Origin: JAJVID01 sp963743425 | GTDB lineage: Bacteria; Acidobacteriota; Blastocatellia; RBC074 | Reading direction: 5' to 3' | NCBI GenBank assembly: GCA_963743425.1 | Contig: CAVUPU010000009.1 | Location: 1-64,000 of the forward strand | Length of the DNA stretch: 64,000 bases | Shown here: in pieces, positions 37,423 to 50,136 of the stretch | Numbering within the stretch: position 1 is the stretch's first letter | Layout: each line of letters starts with the position of its first letter | The notes under the pieces: model-generated | The model's input: the letters and a program-made list of their open reading frames with translations, nothing else | What the model was told of the DNA's origin: nothing | Database searches by the model: none | Translations under genes and position numbers: made by a program

Positions 37423-37508
37423 GGTGGTTGGTGGTTGGTGGTTGGTGGTTGGTAGAGACGCAAAATTTTGCGTCTCTACCAACCACCAACCACCAACCAC
37501 CAACCACC
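37423..37508. repeat. perfect 86-bp palindrome of GGTTGGT units, no spacer
   Basis: Left arm 37423-37465 and right arm 37466-37508 are exact reverse complements with zero loop. The arms begin with four to five GGTTGGT-like units and meet in AGAGACGCAAAATTTTGCGTCTCT. It fills the whole gap between the btuC stop and 7 bp before the btuD ATG. Confidence 0.97.
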
Positions 37509-37515
37509 ATTTCCT

Positions 37516-38331
37516 ATGCTCCAATTGCGCGACATTCATTTCACTTATCCGGGTCAGGCGCCTCGTGAGACGATCGCCGGCGTGACGCTCGAAGTCCGAG
37601 CGGGCGAGATGGTCGCGCTGATCGGGCCGAACGGATCGGGCAAATCAACTCTGCTTTCGATTGCGATCGGAGCGTTGAAACCGCATCAGGGAGAAGTCTT
37701 ATTCGACGATCAGCCTATCGCCAGGTTTTCGCGCCGCGAGATTGCGCAGAGGATGGCGATGGTGGCTGAGCAAGGCGCCATCCGCTTCCCGATGACCGCT
37801 CTCGAATACGTTTTGACCGGGCGATTCGCTTACACGACCGCGCTCGGATTCGATTCCCCGAGAGATGTCGAGATCGCCATGCAATCGCTCAGCGCGGCCG
37901 ACGCCGCGCAATTCGCTCGCCGCCGGTTCAACCAGTTATCGAGCGGCGAACGTCAACGCGTTGCGCTCGCCCGCTCGCTGGCGCAACAGCCGCGTTTGCT
38001 GCTGCTCGACGAACCGACGGCAAACGCCGACATCGCGCATCAACTCTCGCTGCTCGACCTCGTCCGCGATTTGACGCGGGAGCGGGGCTACGGCGCATTG
38101 ATTGTCACGCACGAGATCAATCTGGCAGCGGAATTCGTCGACCGTATGGCTCTGATCAAAGACGGGCGTCTGGTCGCCTGCGGCGCAACGCGCGAAGTGA
38201 TGACCGCCGAAACACTTAGCGGATTGTTTGAAACCCCATTGTTTGTCGACCGCCACCCGCTGAGCGGCTCTCCCGTCGTCTGGTGGAAGAGGACGGGCGC
38301 GGATCGTCGAGGATCGAGGATCGAGAATTGA
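37516..38331 (+). CDS. btuD: cobalamin ABC transporter ATPase (BtuD-like)
   Basis: A 271-aa ABC ATPase from ATG 37516; the open extension to 37468 encodes only repeat. Walker A GPNGSGKST at residues 40-48, signature LSSGERQRVALARSL, Walker B LLLLDEP, and switch His in VTHE. It powers cobalamin import. No Shine-Dalgarno is present because the palindrome ends 7 bp upstream. The last residues (DRRGSRIEN) and the TGA are encoded by the next inverted repeat, beyond the conserved domain. Confidence 0.92.
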   Translation: MLQLRDIHFTYPGQAPRETIAGVTLEVRAGEMVALIGPNGSGKSTLLSIAIGALKPHQGEVLFDDQPIARFSRREIAQRMAMVAEQGAIRFPMTALEYVLTGRFAYTTALGFDSPRDVEIAMQSLSAADAAQFARRRFNQLSSGERQRVALARSLAQQPRLLLLDEPTANADIAHQLSLLDLVRDLTRERGYGALIVTHEINLAAEFVDRMALIKDGRLVACGATREVMTAETLSGLFETPLFVDRHPLSGSPVVWWKRTGADRRGSRIEN

Positions 38332-38402
38332 GGATCGAGTATCGAAAATAGAACAGTGATATTCGACGCGATCCTCTATCCTCTATCTTCGATCCTCGAT
38401 CT
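38307..38402. repeat. inverted repeat of GAGGATC units
   Basis: GATCGAGGATCGAG-type units at 38307-38352 face GATCCTCTATCCTC / GATCCTCGATC at 38378-38402. The btuD stop lies in the left arm. Confidence 0.8.
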
Positions 38403-38525
38403 GGTCTATTATATCGGCGGCTCGGTGGCCCTCACTTGGGCGGGAAATCAGCTCACTTAAACTGGCGACAGAATCGAATTGAAACTTGCGCTCCCCGGGA
38501 AGAGAAAGCGGTAAGGAGTAAAAAG

Positions 38526-40925
38526 ATGAAGTCAATATTGAGATCATCCGCCATTCTCGTCATGAGTTTATCCGTATGCGTTTCCGCAATCGCGCAGACG
38601 CGCGGCTATCTGCGTGGGATAGTTATTGACGCCAACGCAGCGCCGATTCGCGGCGCCCGTGTCATTCTACTCGTCAACGACAGACAGGCGATCCGCGAGA
38701 CATTCACCAACGAACGCGGCATATTCGAATGGGATGGTTTGAAGCCCGGCGATTACGCGATCATCGCGGAGGCTGACGGATTGACGCAGACCGGCGGCGC
38801 ACAACCGGTCAGAGTCGAGGCGTTCCGCGAAGTCCGCATCGCGATTCCGTTGACCGTCTCCGCTGTCGAAGACTCGATAGTCGTTTCAGCGACCAGGACC
38901 GAGGCGCGCACGGACGAAACGCCGGCGAGCGCGTTCGTCATCTCCGCGAACGAATTGGCGCGCGCCCAGCGGATCAATCTCTTCGATGCGCTGCGGCTCT
39001 CGCCCGGCGTGACGGTCGCGCAAACGGGACGGCGAGGCGGCGTAACCTCGCTCTTTGTTCGCGGCGGCGAGTCCAATCACACCAAAGTTCTGATCGACGG
39101 CGCGCCGGTGAACGAGGCCGGCGGATCGTATGATTTCGCCGATTTGACCGCCGACAACGTCGCGCGCGTCGAACTGATTCGCGGCTCGCAAAGCGCGATC
39201 TACGGCTCCGACGCGATGACCGGCGTGTTGCAGCTCTTCACGCATCGCGGCTCGACCGACATTCCCGAACTCGAATTCGCGGGCGAAGGCGGGAGCTTCG
39301 CATTCAACCGCCAATTCGCGCGCCTATCGGGCGCCAACGGCGGATTCGATTACTCCGCCGGCTTCACTCACTTGCGCGCCGACGGGCGCGACCGCAACGA
39401 CGATTACCAGAACCGGATCGCCTCGGCCAATCTGGGCTACGTCTTCAATGCGCGAATGCAAATGCGCGTGACTGCGCGAAGCGAAAATTCCGGGCTCGGC
39501 GCGCCGGGCGCGACCGGTCGGTTCTTCCCCGACCCTGACGAGCGCGCCAAACGCCGCCGCATCACTACGGGCGTTCGATTGGACGACCAAACGACTAAAC
39601 GCTGGCGTCAGAGCCTCTCGTTCGCCTATTCAGAAAGCAACCTCCTGAGCTTCGATCCGGTCGCTCAGGATTTGACCCGCCCCGACGCGCCGCCCATCTC
39701 GACGCCCTTCGCGCTGACTGACGCGGGCAGGGTCCGCAGCGATCGCAGCGATTATTTCAACAATCACTATCGCCGTCGCGGGTTGCGCTATCAAACCGAC
39801 CTCGCGCCGCTCAACAGACATTTCATCACTGCAGGCCTCGAATACGAGGAGGAGCGCGCGGTTTTCGACAGCGGATTCGCGGGTCTCAACCGCGTAGCGC
39901 CGATGCGCGCGAACGCCGGCGCGTTTATCCAGGATCAATTCGCCTACACGTCGCGCCTGCTCATCAACATCGGAGTCCGCGTCGAAAACAACCGGGCCGG
40001 CGTCCCGGAGGGTTTGTCGAAGACGCTCTCCGATCTCGGCTCGCGGACTTACGCCGGCAAGGTCGGCTTCGGGACCGAAGTCATGCCGAAGGTCGGAGCG
40101 ATGCTGTTAATCAGGCGAGCCGGGCTGCAAAGCCAGAGAGGCCCCACGCGGCTGCGCGCCAATTACGGCGAAGGCATCAAGGCGCCGACCATGCTCGAAG
40201 CCTTCAGTCAGAACTATTTCTTTCTGGGCAATCCTGAGTTGAGGCCCGAACGTTCGCGCAATTTCGACGTCGGCCTCGAACAGTTTTTCTGGAGCGACCG
40301 TATCCGCATCGAGGGCGTCTATTTCAAGAACCGCTTCCGCGACCGGATCGCGTTCATCGCCGACCCTGCTACGTCCGGCGGCCCCGTCAAATTCACCGAC
40401 GGCAGGGCGACCCATTTCATCAATCACGACCGCGCGACGGCCGAAGGGTTCGAGCTTTCGGTCTCCGCGCGTCCGAACCGCTGGCTGCGCTTCGACGGCT
40501 CCTACACCCTGCTCGACGCAAAACTCGACGCCGCGTCCGGCGTGTTCGATTCCACCACGGGAACACTTATCCCCAACCCCGAAATCGGGCTGCCCCTCCA
40601 CCGCCGCCCGCGACATTCCGGCTCGGCCAGCGTCGCCTTCACCGGCCAGAGGTTCGACGCAAACCTGGACGGCGTCTTCATTGGTAAGCGCCGCGACTAT
40701 GACCCGGCCTTCTTCTCGCGCTTCGACTCCCAGGGCCGCCCGATCTACAACGGTGGCTACACAAAGCTCGACCTCGCCGGATCGTACCGCTTCAATTCGT
40801 ATGTTTCATTCTTCGGGCGGATCGAGAACCTCTTGAATCAGGATTACGAAGAGGTGTTGGGCTATCCGGCTTATCGCTTGAACTTTTCGGCGGGAATGCG
40901 CTTCAGGATCGGCGGCGGGAAGTAA
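38526..40925 (+). CDS. btuB: TonB-dependent cobalamin receptor (BtuB-like) with Cna-B/carboxypeptidase-like N-domain
   Basis: A 799-aa outer-membrane receptor from ATG 38526 (AAGGAGTAAAAAG upstream). Signal peptide to about residue 22, then a carboxypeptidase regulatory-like beta domain (LRGIVIDANAAPIRGARVILL), the TonB box/plug (VVSATRTEARTDETPAS, LFVRGGESNHTKVLIDG, LIRGSQSAIYGSDAMTGVL), and a barrel ending in an aromatic-poor MRFRIGGGK. As the last gene of the B12 cluster it should bring cobalamin across the outer membrane. Lack of terminal Phe is unusual for barrel assembly. Confidence 0.9.
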   Translation: MKSILRSSAILVMSLSVCVSAIAQTRGYLRGIVIDANAAPIRGARVILLVNDRQAIRETFTNERGIFEWDGLKPGDYAIIAEADGLTQTGGAQPVRVEAFREVRIAIPLTVSAVEDSIVVSATRTEARTDETPASAFVISANELARAQRINLFDALRLSPGVTVAQTGRRGGVTSLFVRGGESNHTKVLIDGAPVNEAGGSYDFADLTADNVARVELIRGSQSAIYGSDAMTGVLQLFTHRGSTDIPELEFAGEGGSFAFNRQFARLSGANGGFDYSAGFTHLRADGRDRNDDYQNRIASANLGYVFNARMQMRVTARSENSGLGAPGATGRFFPDPDERAKRRRITTGVRLDDQTTKRWRQSLSFAYSESNLLSFDPVAQDLTRPDAPPISTPFALTDAGRVRSDRSDYFNNHYRRRGLRYQTDLAPLNRHFITAGLEYEEERAVFDSGFAGLNRVAPMRANAGAFIQDQFAYTSRLLINIGVRVENNRAGVPEGLSKTLSDLGSRTYAGKVGFGTEVMPKVGAMLLIRRAGLQSQRGPTRLRANYGEGIKAPTMLEAFSQNYFFLGNPELRPERSRNFDVGLEQFFWSDRIRIEGVYFKNRFRDRIAFIADPATSGGPVKFTDGRATHFINHDRATAEGFELSVSARPNRWLRFDGSYTLLDAKLDAASGVFDSTTGTLIPNPEIGLPLHRRPRHSGSASVAFTGQRFDANLDGVFIGKRRDYDPAFFSRFDSQGRPIYNGGYTKLDLAGSYRFNSYVSFFGRIENLLNQDYEEVLGYPAYRLNFSAGMRFRIGGGK

Positions 40926-40930
40926 GAGCG

Positions 40931-41093
40931 ATGACAAACCGCCAAGAAGCCAAGAACGCCAAGAACGAAGATTCAAGAACGAAGATTGAGGATGTAGGAT
41001 TGATGATCGAAGATAGCGTCATCGCGTAAAGCTATCCTCAATCCTCGACCTTCTATCCTCCTTCTTGGCGTTCTTGGCTTCTTGGCGGTTTTA
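40931..41093. repeat. inverted repeat of CCAAGAA units between btuB and the next gene
   Basis: AAACCGCCAAGAAGCCAAGAACGCC at 40936-40960 pairs with 41066-41090. A second, inner pair of GAGGAT/ATCCTC-type units lies at about 40985-41060. It separates convergent genes and the right arm ends at the stop codon (41096) of the minus-strand gene. Confidence 0.82.
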
Positions 41094-41095
41094 GA

Positions 41096-41794
41096 TCACT
41101 GCTTCAGCCAAACCGACCCGTCCGTGTACTCAATCCGTTTGATCGAAATCGTCTCCTGCTTCTGGTTCAGCAACGACGGATCGTGGAAGCCTCGTCCGCA
41201 AACGGCCTCGAACGCGCTGGTCTTCTCCGGCTGATTCTCCTCGCTGACGACTTTGACCACTTCGCAGCGTTTCGCTCCAGGCGGCAGTTTGTGTTTTAGC
41301 GTCTTTTTGCCGCCGGGTTTGATCTCGACCTTGGTCGTCACGTCGTAGCGCGAAAGAAGCTGGCCGTTTTCGTAACGCGGAAACGCGAAATCCCATTCGA
41401 CAACTTTGATCGGTTTGGCCCCGGTGTTTTTGATGATGACTTGAACCAGTTGCGCGTTGTCAATAACTCGCGTGTATGAACGCAGCCTGCCGCGTGATCT
41501 TCGCTCCTCAGGCGGAACGCTGAACCGGCTCCTGCTTTGTCGAGCGATCTGCTCATTCGCAACCCTCGGCATGTCTCCGGTCTCAGCCGTCATCTGCGGC
41601 GCCGTCATGCCAGGGCGATCCAGCATCGGGTAATACTCGGCGCCGATCTTGTGGCTGACGATTTCGACAGGCGGTTTATCAGGGATTGCTTTGTTGTCAG
41701 TCGCTGTCGGAGTTGTCGCTGTCTGAGCCTGTCCGGCGATGGAAGCGGCGATTGCGGCGAAAAGCGCGAGCGTGATCAATCCGTCTGGTTTCAT
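41096..41794 (-). CDS. exported protein of unknown function
   Basis: A 232-aa protein with signal peptide (residues 1-24, ending IAGQAQT). The mature half has a beta-sandwich look: RVIDNAQLVQVIIKNTGAKPIKVVEWDFAFP, KVEIKPGGKKTLKHKLPPG, and a conserved-looking RIEYTDGSVWLKQ end. Two cysteines (CEVVKV and AVCGRG) may form a disulfide. A purine-rich AGGAGGAACAG precedes the start. No family name is claimed. Confidence 0.75.
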   Translation of the reverse strand: MKPDGLITLALFAAIAASIAGQAQTATTPTATDNKAIPDKPPVEIVSHKIGAEYYPMLDRPGMTAPQMTAETGDMPRVANEQIARQSRSRFSVPPEERRSRGRLRSYTRVIDNAQLVQVIIKNTGAKPIKVVEWDFAFPRYENGQLLSRYDVTTKVEIKPGGKKTLKHKLPPGAKRCEVVKVVSEENQPEKTSAFEAVCGRGFHDPSLLNQKQETISIKRIEYTDGSVWLKQ

Positions 41795-41888
41795 TTCACT
41801 GTTCCTCCTTTGCTTGCGGAGACGTGTCGGTTAGCTTACCGCATTCTAAGCCCGTTCGGATCAAAAGATCATGCGCTCTGAGATAAAA

Positions 41889-41930
41889 AAGCCCGCCCGG
41901 CCAAACGGCCGGACGGGCTTTGGAATTTTT
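41889..41930 (-). terminator. intrinsic terminator of the TonB receptor gene
   Basis: On the minus strand AAGCCCGTCCGGCC pairs with GGCCGGGCGGGCTT (one G-U pair), loop GTTT, then TTTTTA. It lies 26 bp behind the stop of the receptor gene at 41946. Confidence 0.85.
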
Positions 41931-41945
41931 CCAGTCAGCGGACGA

Positions 41946-45527
<3,582 letters not shown>

Positions 45528-46087
45528 TTGATCCTTCCTTTTGCGAGGGGGGCGAAAGGGGGGACCTCCTTCGCCGTCTTCACTTCACGATTGCCGCCTG
45601 GGACGGACAATCAGAAAACTGGATTCGTTCATTCGCTGAAGCGCCAGCGAATGAATGATCGCGCCTAACTGTATTAGATCAAGATTGTGTGGTAAGCCTT
45701 CGTCCCAGCAATGAAATGATTAGCCCTGCCAACGAATGCGCCTGTCCCGGCGCGGGGTTTGCTTGAATCTTTGATGGAATCAAATTCGTTGGCTGTGACG
45801 AATTATCAGGATGGTTAAACCAAGTGTCAAGTCCCGGAGTGTCAAGAAGGAGTTATTCCGACTATGATTTACCTTCCCGCGCCGGGAATGCTCCACCCAC
45901 ACTCTAAGGGCCCTTGGAGTGTGGAGATGAAAGGCGCTACTCTTCGTGACCCTGCTCTTCGATGTGCTTACGCCTAAAACGAGTGAGCGAAGCAAACAAT
46001 CTTTAGGTGGAGATGAAAGGTGGAGATGAAAGGTGGAGATGAATTTTCGTAACTCCGAAAGCCGAAGTTCGTATCTGCGATAGAACG
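45528..46087. other. 560-bp intergenic region with short tandem repeat
   Basis: Upstream region of the receptor gene. No gene seen. It contains a CACTCTAAGGGCCCTTGGAGTG palindrome-like segment around 45898-45922 and three units of GGTGGAGATGAAA at 46007-46040 just before the tnpB-like gene; the latter may belong to the left end of that element. Confidence 0.55.
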
Positions 46088-47083
46088 ATGAAAGCCTACA
46101 AGTACAAATTGAAGCCGTCGGCCAAAATCGTCGCCATCTTCGAATCCTGGCTCGCGGTCTTGTGCGAACTATACAATGCTGCTCTTCAGGAGCGACAAGA
46201 CGCTTATCAAATCAATCAGCTTTCCATTTCCCGGTTCGATCAGGACAAACAACTGCCTGACATCAAAAAGCATCGTCCGGACCTTGCCAGCATTCATTCT
46301 CAAGTCGTTCAGAATGTCTTGAAGCGCGTCGCCTTCGCCTTCGACAACTTCTTTCGCCGAGTCAAAGGGGGCCAAAAGCCGGGATTCCCTCGCTTTCGTT
46401 CCCACTCCCGATATGATTCCTTCACATATCCTCAAAGCGGTTTTTCGCTCAAAGGCAAGAAACTTCATCTGTCGAAGATCGGCAAAGTCAAAGTCCATCT
46501 CTCGCGCCCGATCGAGGGGGAGATCAAGACCTGCACGATCAAACGGGAAGCCGACGGCTGGTATGTGATCTTTGCCGTTGAAGAGCCGAAGAAAGAAGTC
46601 GCGGCAGCGCCGAAAGAGAGCGTCGGAGTGGACGTCGGGATCGAGAGCTTCGCCGCGCTCTCGGATGACGAAGCTGCCCCCATCAAGAACCCGCACTATT
46701 TCCGCCGGGCTGAATGCGATTTAAAGAAGGCTCACCGGCGAGTCTCACGCCGGGTCAAAGGGAGCAAACGTCGAAAGAAAGCGGTTCGTCTGTTGGCGAA
46801 GAAACATTTGAAAGTGAAGCGACAGCGCCGCGACTTTCATTTCAAAGAGGCGCGAAAGCTGGTCAATCAGTACCAGAGCATCAAAGTCGAAGACTTGAAC
46901 ATCAAGGGGATGGTCAGAAACCATCATCTTGCCAAGAGCATCAGTGACGCGGGATGGGGACAATTCATAATGATCGTCCAAAAGGGGCGGGCAGCCCCTT
47001 CGGGGAGCAGGCGAGATGTCGCTTGCGAAGAACCGAGAACCTACCAGGCAACCGACCTGGAATCCCCCGCCATAACGCAATAG
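46088..47083 (+). pseudogene. tnpB: IS200/IS605-type TnpB, 3'-deleted
   Basis: The RNA-guided nuclease of IS605-type elements, here 331 aa. N-terminal HTH and beta-barrel region as usual (MKAYKYKLKPS..., KPGFPRFRS); RuvC-I Asp182 in GVDVGIESFA and RuvC-II Glu268 in VEDLNIKGM are kept. After WGQFIMIVQ (about nt 46980) the protein switches to unrelated sequence; the zinc finger (CxxC...CxxC) and the third RuvC Asp are missing. Nuclease activity is therefore unlikely. No tnpA is adjacent. The element's right end is kept downstream. Confidence 0.88.
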
Positions 47084-47115
47084 CGTTTGGCGGCGAGAGG
47101 ATGTCAAAATGATTT
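46981..47115 (+). mobile_element. right end of the IS605-type element
   Basis: Contains GGGCGGGCAGCCCC, and a hairpin AATCCCCCGCCATAACGC / GCGTTTGGCGGC followed by GATGTCAA, which is the layout of IS605-type right ends. In intact elements this part also carries the guide RNA of TnpB. Here it is joined to the truncated gene by an internal deletion. Exact boundary uncertain. Confidence 0.6.
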
Positions 47116-47214
47116 ATCGCGTCACTATGGCGCGCTTAACTTTCCAGCTCTCGAAATGTATGATCGGCGCTCGTTCTTCCCCTGATCGATCCCCTTTTAT
47201 CACGGAGAGATGAA

Positions 47215-47922
47215 ATGGCCGAAGTCACCGAGCGCAAAGTCGTCCAGCAGTTCCCTCTCTATTACGACCTGTACGTCCCAGAAGGCGAGAAACCGAAACC
47301 GCTCATCATCGCGCTGCACGGCTACGGCGGCGACAAAGGCTCGATGATGCGCCTGATGCGCCGCATCCTCAGAGACGGCGAGGACGGCGCCTGCGATTAC
47401 GTCATTGCCTGTCCGCAAGGCCCACACCAGCACCTGGTCATGCCGACCGATGAGTCGCCTAAGCTGGGTTACGGATTCGGCTGGCTGTCGAATTTCAAGC
47501 CCGAAGAATCGGTGGCGATGCATCATCGCCTGATCCGCGAGATCATCGAAACGCTCACGTCCGCGGGCGAGGCCGACGCGAGCCGGGTTTTTCTGCTCGG
47601 ATTTTCGCAAGCCTCCGGCGCCAACTTTCGATTCGCGTTCACGCATGGCGATCTGGTCCACGGCGTGGTCGCGATCTGCGGCGGCATTCCCGGCGATTGG
47701 GAGACCGAGGGCAAATACCAATCGGGCGTTGTCGATATATTGTACATCGCAGCCGAACGCGACGAATATTACACGCCGGACCGGATGCGGCGGAACGCTG
47801 AAGCGCTTCACCGTCGCGCCAGATCGGTCGAATTGCGGTTCTTCGACGCCGGGCACGAAGTCCCGCGCGAATCTTATCCGGCGATTGACGAATGGCTGAA
47901 GATGAAAGTGGGCAGTCGGTAG
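47215..47922 (+). CDS. alpha/beta-hydrolase (carboxylesterase/phospholipase type)
   Basis: A 235-aa cytoplasmic serine hydrolase. LIIALHGYGG carries the oxyanion region, GFSQAS the nucleophile Ser, and Asp in AERDEYY and His in DAGHEVP complete the triad. Size and motifs fit the phospholipase/carboxylesterase family that hydrolyses short-chain esters. GGAGAG precedes the ATG. Its stop TAG lies in the left arm of an inverted array. Confidence 0.88.
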   Translation: MAEVTERKVVQQFPLYYDLYVPEGEKPKPLIIALHGYGGDKGSMMRLMRRILRDGEDGACDYVIACPQGPHQHLVMPTDESPKLGYGFGWLSNFKPEESVAMHHRLIREIIETLTSAGEADASRVFLLGFSQASGANFRFAFTHGDLVHGVVAICGGIPGDWETEGKYQSGVVDILYIAAERDEYYTPDRMRRNAEALHRRARSVELRFFDAGHEVPRESYPAIDEWLKMKVGSR

Positions 47923-47986
47923 TGGGTAGTGGGCAGTTTGATCTCTTCACCACCCACTGCTCACTACCCACTGCCCACTGCCCACT
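47910..47986. repeat. inverted array of GTGGGCAGT / ACTGCCCAC units
   Basis: Left arm 47910-47936 (GTGGGCAGT, GGTAGTGGGTAGTGGGCAGT); right arm 47950-47986 (CACCCACTGC, CACTACCCACTGCCCACTGC). It contains the esterase stop codon and ends just before the GGAGG of the next small gene. Confidence 0.85.
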
Positions 47987-48007
47987 ATTTCCGGAGGATG
48001 ATCAGTT

Positions 48008-48115
48008 TTGTCCGAGTTGATGCAATACATCGCAAGGGTCGCGCTGCTCATAGCGATTTTGCTGGCCTTTAGTATTGCAGTTTATCTCGTCGGCAAACTC
48101 CGTGGGAAAAAGTAG
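48008..48115 (+). CDS. small single-pass membrane protein (35 aa)
   Basis: TTG start with GGAGG 10 bp upstream. MSELMQYIARVALLIAILLA and a Lys/Arg-rich end (GKLRGKK) describe one transmembrane helix with a positive tail. It precedes dapD by 7 bp, so the two are likely co-transcribed. Function unknown. Confidence 0.5.
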   Translation: MSELMQYIARVALLIAILLAFSIAVYLVGKLRGKK

Positions 48116-48122
48116 ATCGAAT

Positions 48123-48977
48123 ATGCAAATCTCGAATCTCGAATCTCAAATCGATTCCTTCTTCGCGATTCCCGCTCCGGAGATGACTTCGGAGCGCAGG
48201 CAGGAAGCCCTGAACGTTTTCGCCGAATTCAAAGCCGCTCTCGATCGCGGCGAAATACGCGCCGCGAGCCGAAGCGCCGGCGGCGACTGGACCGTCAATC
48301 AATGGGTCAAACGCGGCATCCTGCTCGGCTTTCGCCTGGGCGCGACGGTCGACTATTCGATTGACGAGAACTTCCGCTTCTTCGACAAAGATACCTTCCC
48401 GACCAAGCGCGTCACGATCGACGACGGCGTGCGAATCGTCCCCGGCGGCACGACGGCGCGGGAAGGCGCATATCTTGGGCAGGGCGTAACGATCATGCCT
48501 CCGGCTTTCGTAAACGTCGGGGCTTACGTTGACGACGGGACGATGATCGATTCGCATGCGCTCGTCGGGTCGTGCGCTCAGGTCGGCAAGCGATGCCACA
48601 TCAGCGCTGCGGCTCAGATCGGCGGCGTGCTCGAACCAGTGGGCGCGATGCCCGTGATCATCGAAGACGAAGTCCTGGTCGGCGGCAACTGCGGCGTCTA
48701 CGAAGGCGCGATCGTCCGCGAGCGCGCGATCCTGGCATCCGGCGTGGTGCTGACAGGCTCGACGCCGATCTTCGACGCGGCGCGCGGCGAAATTTACCGG
48801 CGCGAAGGCGACAAGCCGCTCGAAGTCCCCGCCGGCGCGGTCGTCGTGCCCGGCGCGCGCGCGATCAACGTCGGCCCGGCGAAGGACTGGGGCTTGTCGG
48901 TCTACGCCCCAATCATCATCAAGTACCGCGATGAGAAAACCGAGGCTTCCGTGAAGCTCGAAGATTTCCTGCGCTAA
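48123..48977 (+). CDS. dapD: tetrahydrodipicolinate N-succinyltransferase
   Basis: A 284-aa enzyme of the succinylase branch of lysine and meso-diaminopimelate synthesis: transfers succinate from succinyl-CoA to tetrahydrodipicolinate. ATG 48123 is chosen because it gives the family N-terminus. FPTKRVTIDDGVRIVPGGTTAREGAYLGQGV starts the left-handed beta-helix of hexapeptide repeats, with GTMIDSHALVGSCAQVG and EPVGAMPVIIEDEVLVGGN as conserved active-site stretches. The stop TAA overlaps the left arm of a hairpin. Confidence 0.96.
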   Translation: MQISNLESQIDSFFAIPAPEMTSERRQEALNVFAEFKAALDRGEIRAASRSAGGDWTVNQWVKRGILLGFRLGATVDYSIDENFRFFDKDTFPTKRVTIDDGVRIVPGGTTAREGAYLGQGVTIMPPAFVNVGAYVDDGTMIDSHALVGSCAQVGKRCHISAAAQIGGVLEPVGAMPVIIEDEVLVGGNCGVYEGAIVRERAILASGVVLTGSTPIFDAARGEIYRREGDKPLEVPAGAVVVPGARAINVGPAKDWGLSVYAPIIIKYRDEKTEASVKLEDFLR

Positions 48978-49006
48978 TGAGGTACGCTCCCCGTACCGTA
49001 CCTCAT
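48977..49006. repeat. 10-bp stem hairpin with GTACGCTCCCCGTAC
   Basis: ATGAGGTACG (48977-48986) pairs with CGTACCTCAT (48997-49006). It starts in the dapD stop codon. TACGCTCCCCGTAC is shared with the hairpin at 34771-34784. Confidence 0.8.
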
Positions 49007-49044
49007 GTCATATTGTAACAACCAACCAACAGGAGGAATCCGCA

Positions 49045-50133
49045 ATGTGTCGTGTCTCCAGACGTGAGCTTTTGTTGGGCGGCGCAGCGATGCTCGGCGT
49101 GGCCGCTGCCGAATCAAAAGCCAACGCAAAAACACTCCCCGCAAAACCCGGAACTGTCGAAGTCGGCAAGGTCGATCAGGTGTCCGATGGCGTCTATTTC
49201 CATCAAGGGAACATCCTGGTCGGCCATTGCAACAACGGCTGGATAATTTTTGAGGATTACGTATTGGTGATCGACGCGAACTACCCGTCGGGCGCGCGCG
49301 AGATCATCCCGAAGATCAAATCGCTGACCGACAAACCGATCCGCTTCGCGTTCGACACGCACCATCACGGCGATCATGCCTACGGCAATCAGGTCTGGGT
49401 CGAAAACGGCGCCGTGCCCGTGGCGCACACCGGCGTGATTGACGAGATGAAAAAATACGAGACCGGATATTACGGCGGCGCGCCCGGACGATGGGAAGGC
49501 GAGGCCAAAGGGCGAGAGGACGTTCGCGGCAGCAAACTCAAACCGCCTTCGGTGCTCTTCCCGCGCGAAATGATTTTCGACGACGGCAAACACCGCGTGG
49601 AGTTGATTCACCTGGGCGTCGCGCACACTCGCGGCGACGCGCTCGCGTGGCTCCCCAAAGAGAAGATTCTCTTCACCGGCGACGCCTGCGTGAACGGCCC
49701 CTTTAATTTCGTCGGCGACAGCGACATCGAAAAATGGATCGCCACGCTCGAAGCGGCCAAGAAACTGGGCGCGAAGATCGTCTGCCCGGGACACGGCGCG
49801 CGCGGGACGGAGATCGTGCTCAACGATCAGCAGAAATATTTCCGCTCGCTGCGCGAAGAGGTGGGCAAGCTGGTCAAAGCCAGAAAGACGCCGGAGCAGA
49901 TTCGCGATTCAGTCGAGCAGGTCAAGGCCGCGCTCAAAGCCGACGCGAGCATCGCCCGCTACGCCGAGCGTTCGACGCTCGCGCACGTCGAAAAGGTTTA
50001 CGAAGAGATGACCGGCAAGAAACTGCCAGCGGCGCAAAAAGCGTCGCGCCAGGCCCGCGACCTGCATGCTGTCGCGCACGGTCATCAAAGCGATTTCGTA
50101 ATGCATCGGCGCCATCATCACGGACATTCTTGA
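49045..50133 (+). CDS. exported metallo-beta-lactamase-fold hydrolase
   Basis: A 362-aa MBL-fold protein. The N-terminus SRRELLLGGAAMLGVAAA resembles a twin-arginine signal. The zinc-binding HHHGDH is near residue 115, with further ligands in GVAHTRGDALAW, FTGDACV (bridging Asp) and CPGHGARG (His). Such MBL-fold hydrolases include lactamases, sulfatase-like and glyoxalase-like enzymes; the substrate cannot be chosen here. A C-terminal helical extension ends in a His-rich tail (HRRHHHGHS), possibly metal-binding. AGGAGG lies 10 bp before the start. Confidence 0.9.
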   Translation: MCRVSRRELLLGGAAMLGVAAAESKANAKTLPAKPGTVEVGKVDQVSDGVYFHQGNILVGHCNNGWIIFEDYVLVIDANYPSGAREIIPKIKSLTDKPIRFAFDTHHHGDHAYGNQVWVENGAVPVAHTGVIDEMKKYETGYYGGAPGRWEGEAKGREDVRGSKLKPPSVLFPREMIFDDGKHRVELIHLGVAHTRGDALAWLPKEKILFTGDACVNGPFNFVGDSDIEKWIATLEAAKKLGAKIVCPGHGARGTEIVLNDQQKYFRSLREEVGKLVKARKTPEQIRDSVEQVKAALKADASIARYAERSTLAHVEKVYEEMTGKKLPAAQKASRQARDLHAVAHGHQSDFVMHRRHHHGHS

Positions 50134-50136
50134 ACA

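Noticed and set aside
38332..38525. Second cobalamin riboswitch upstream of btuB
   Set aside because: No B12 box or GCCACTG core was found; only an inverted repeat and a ribosome-binding site.
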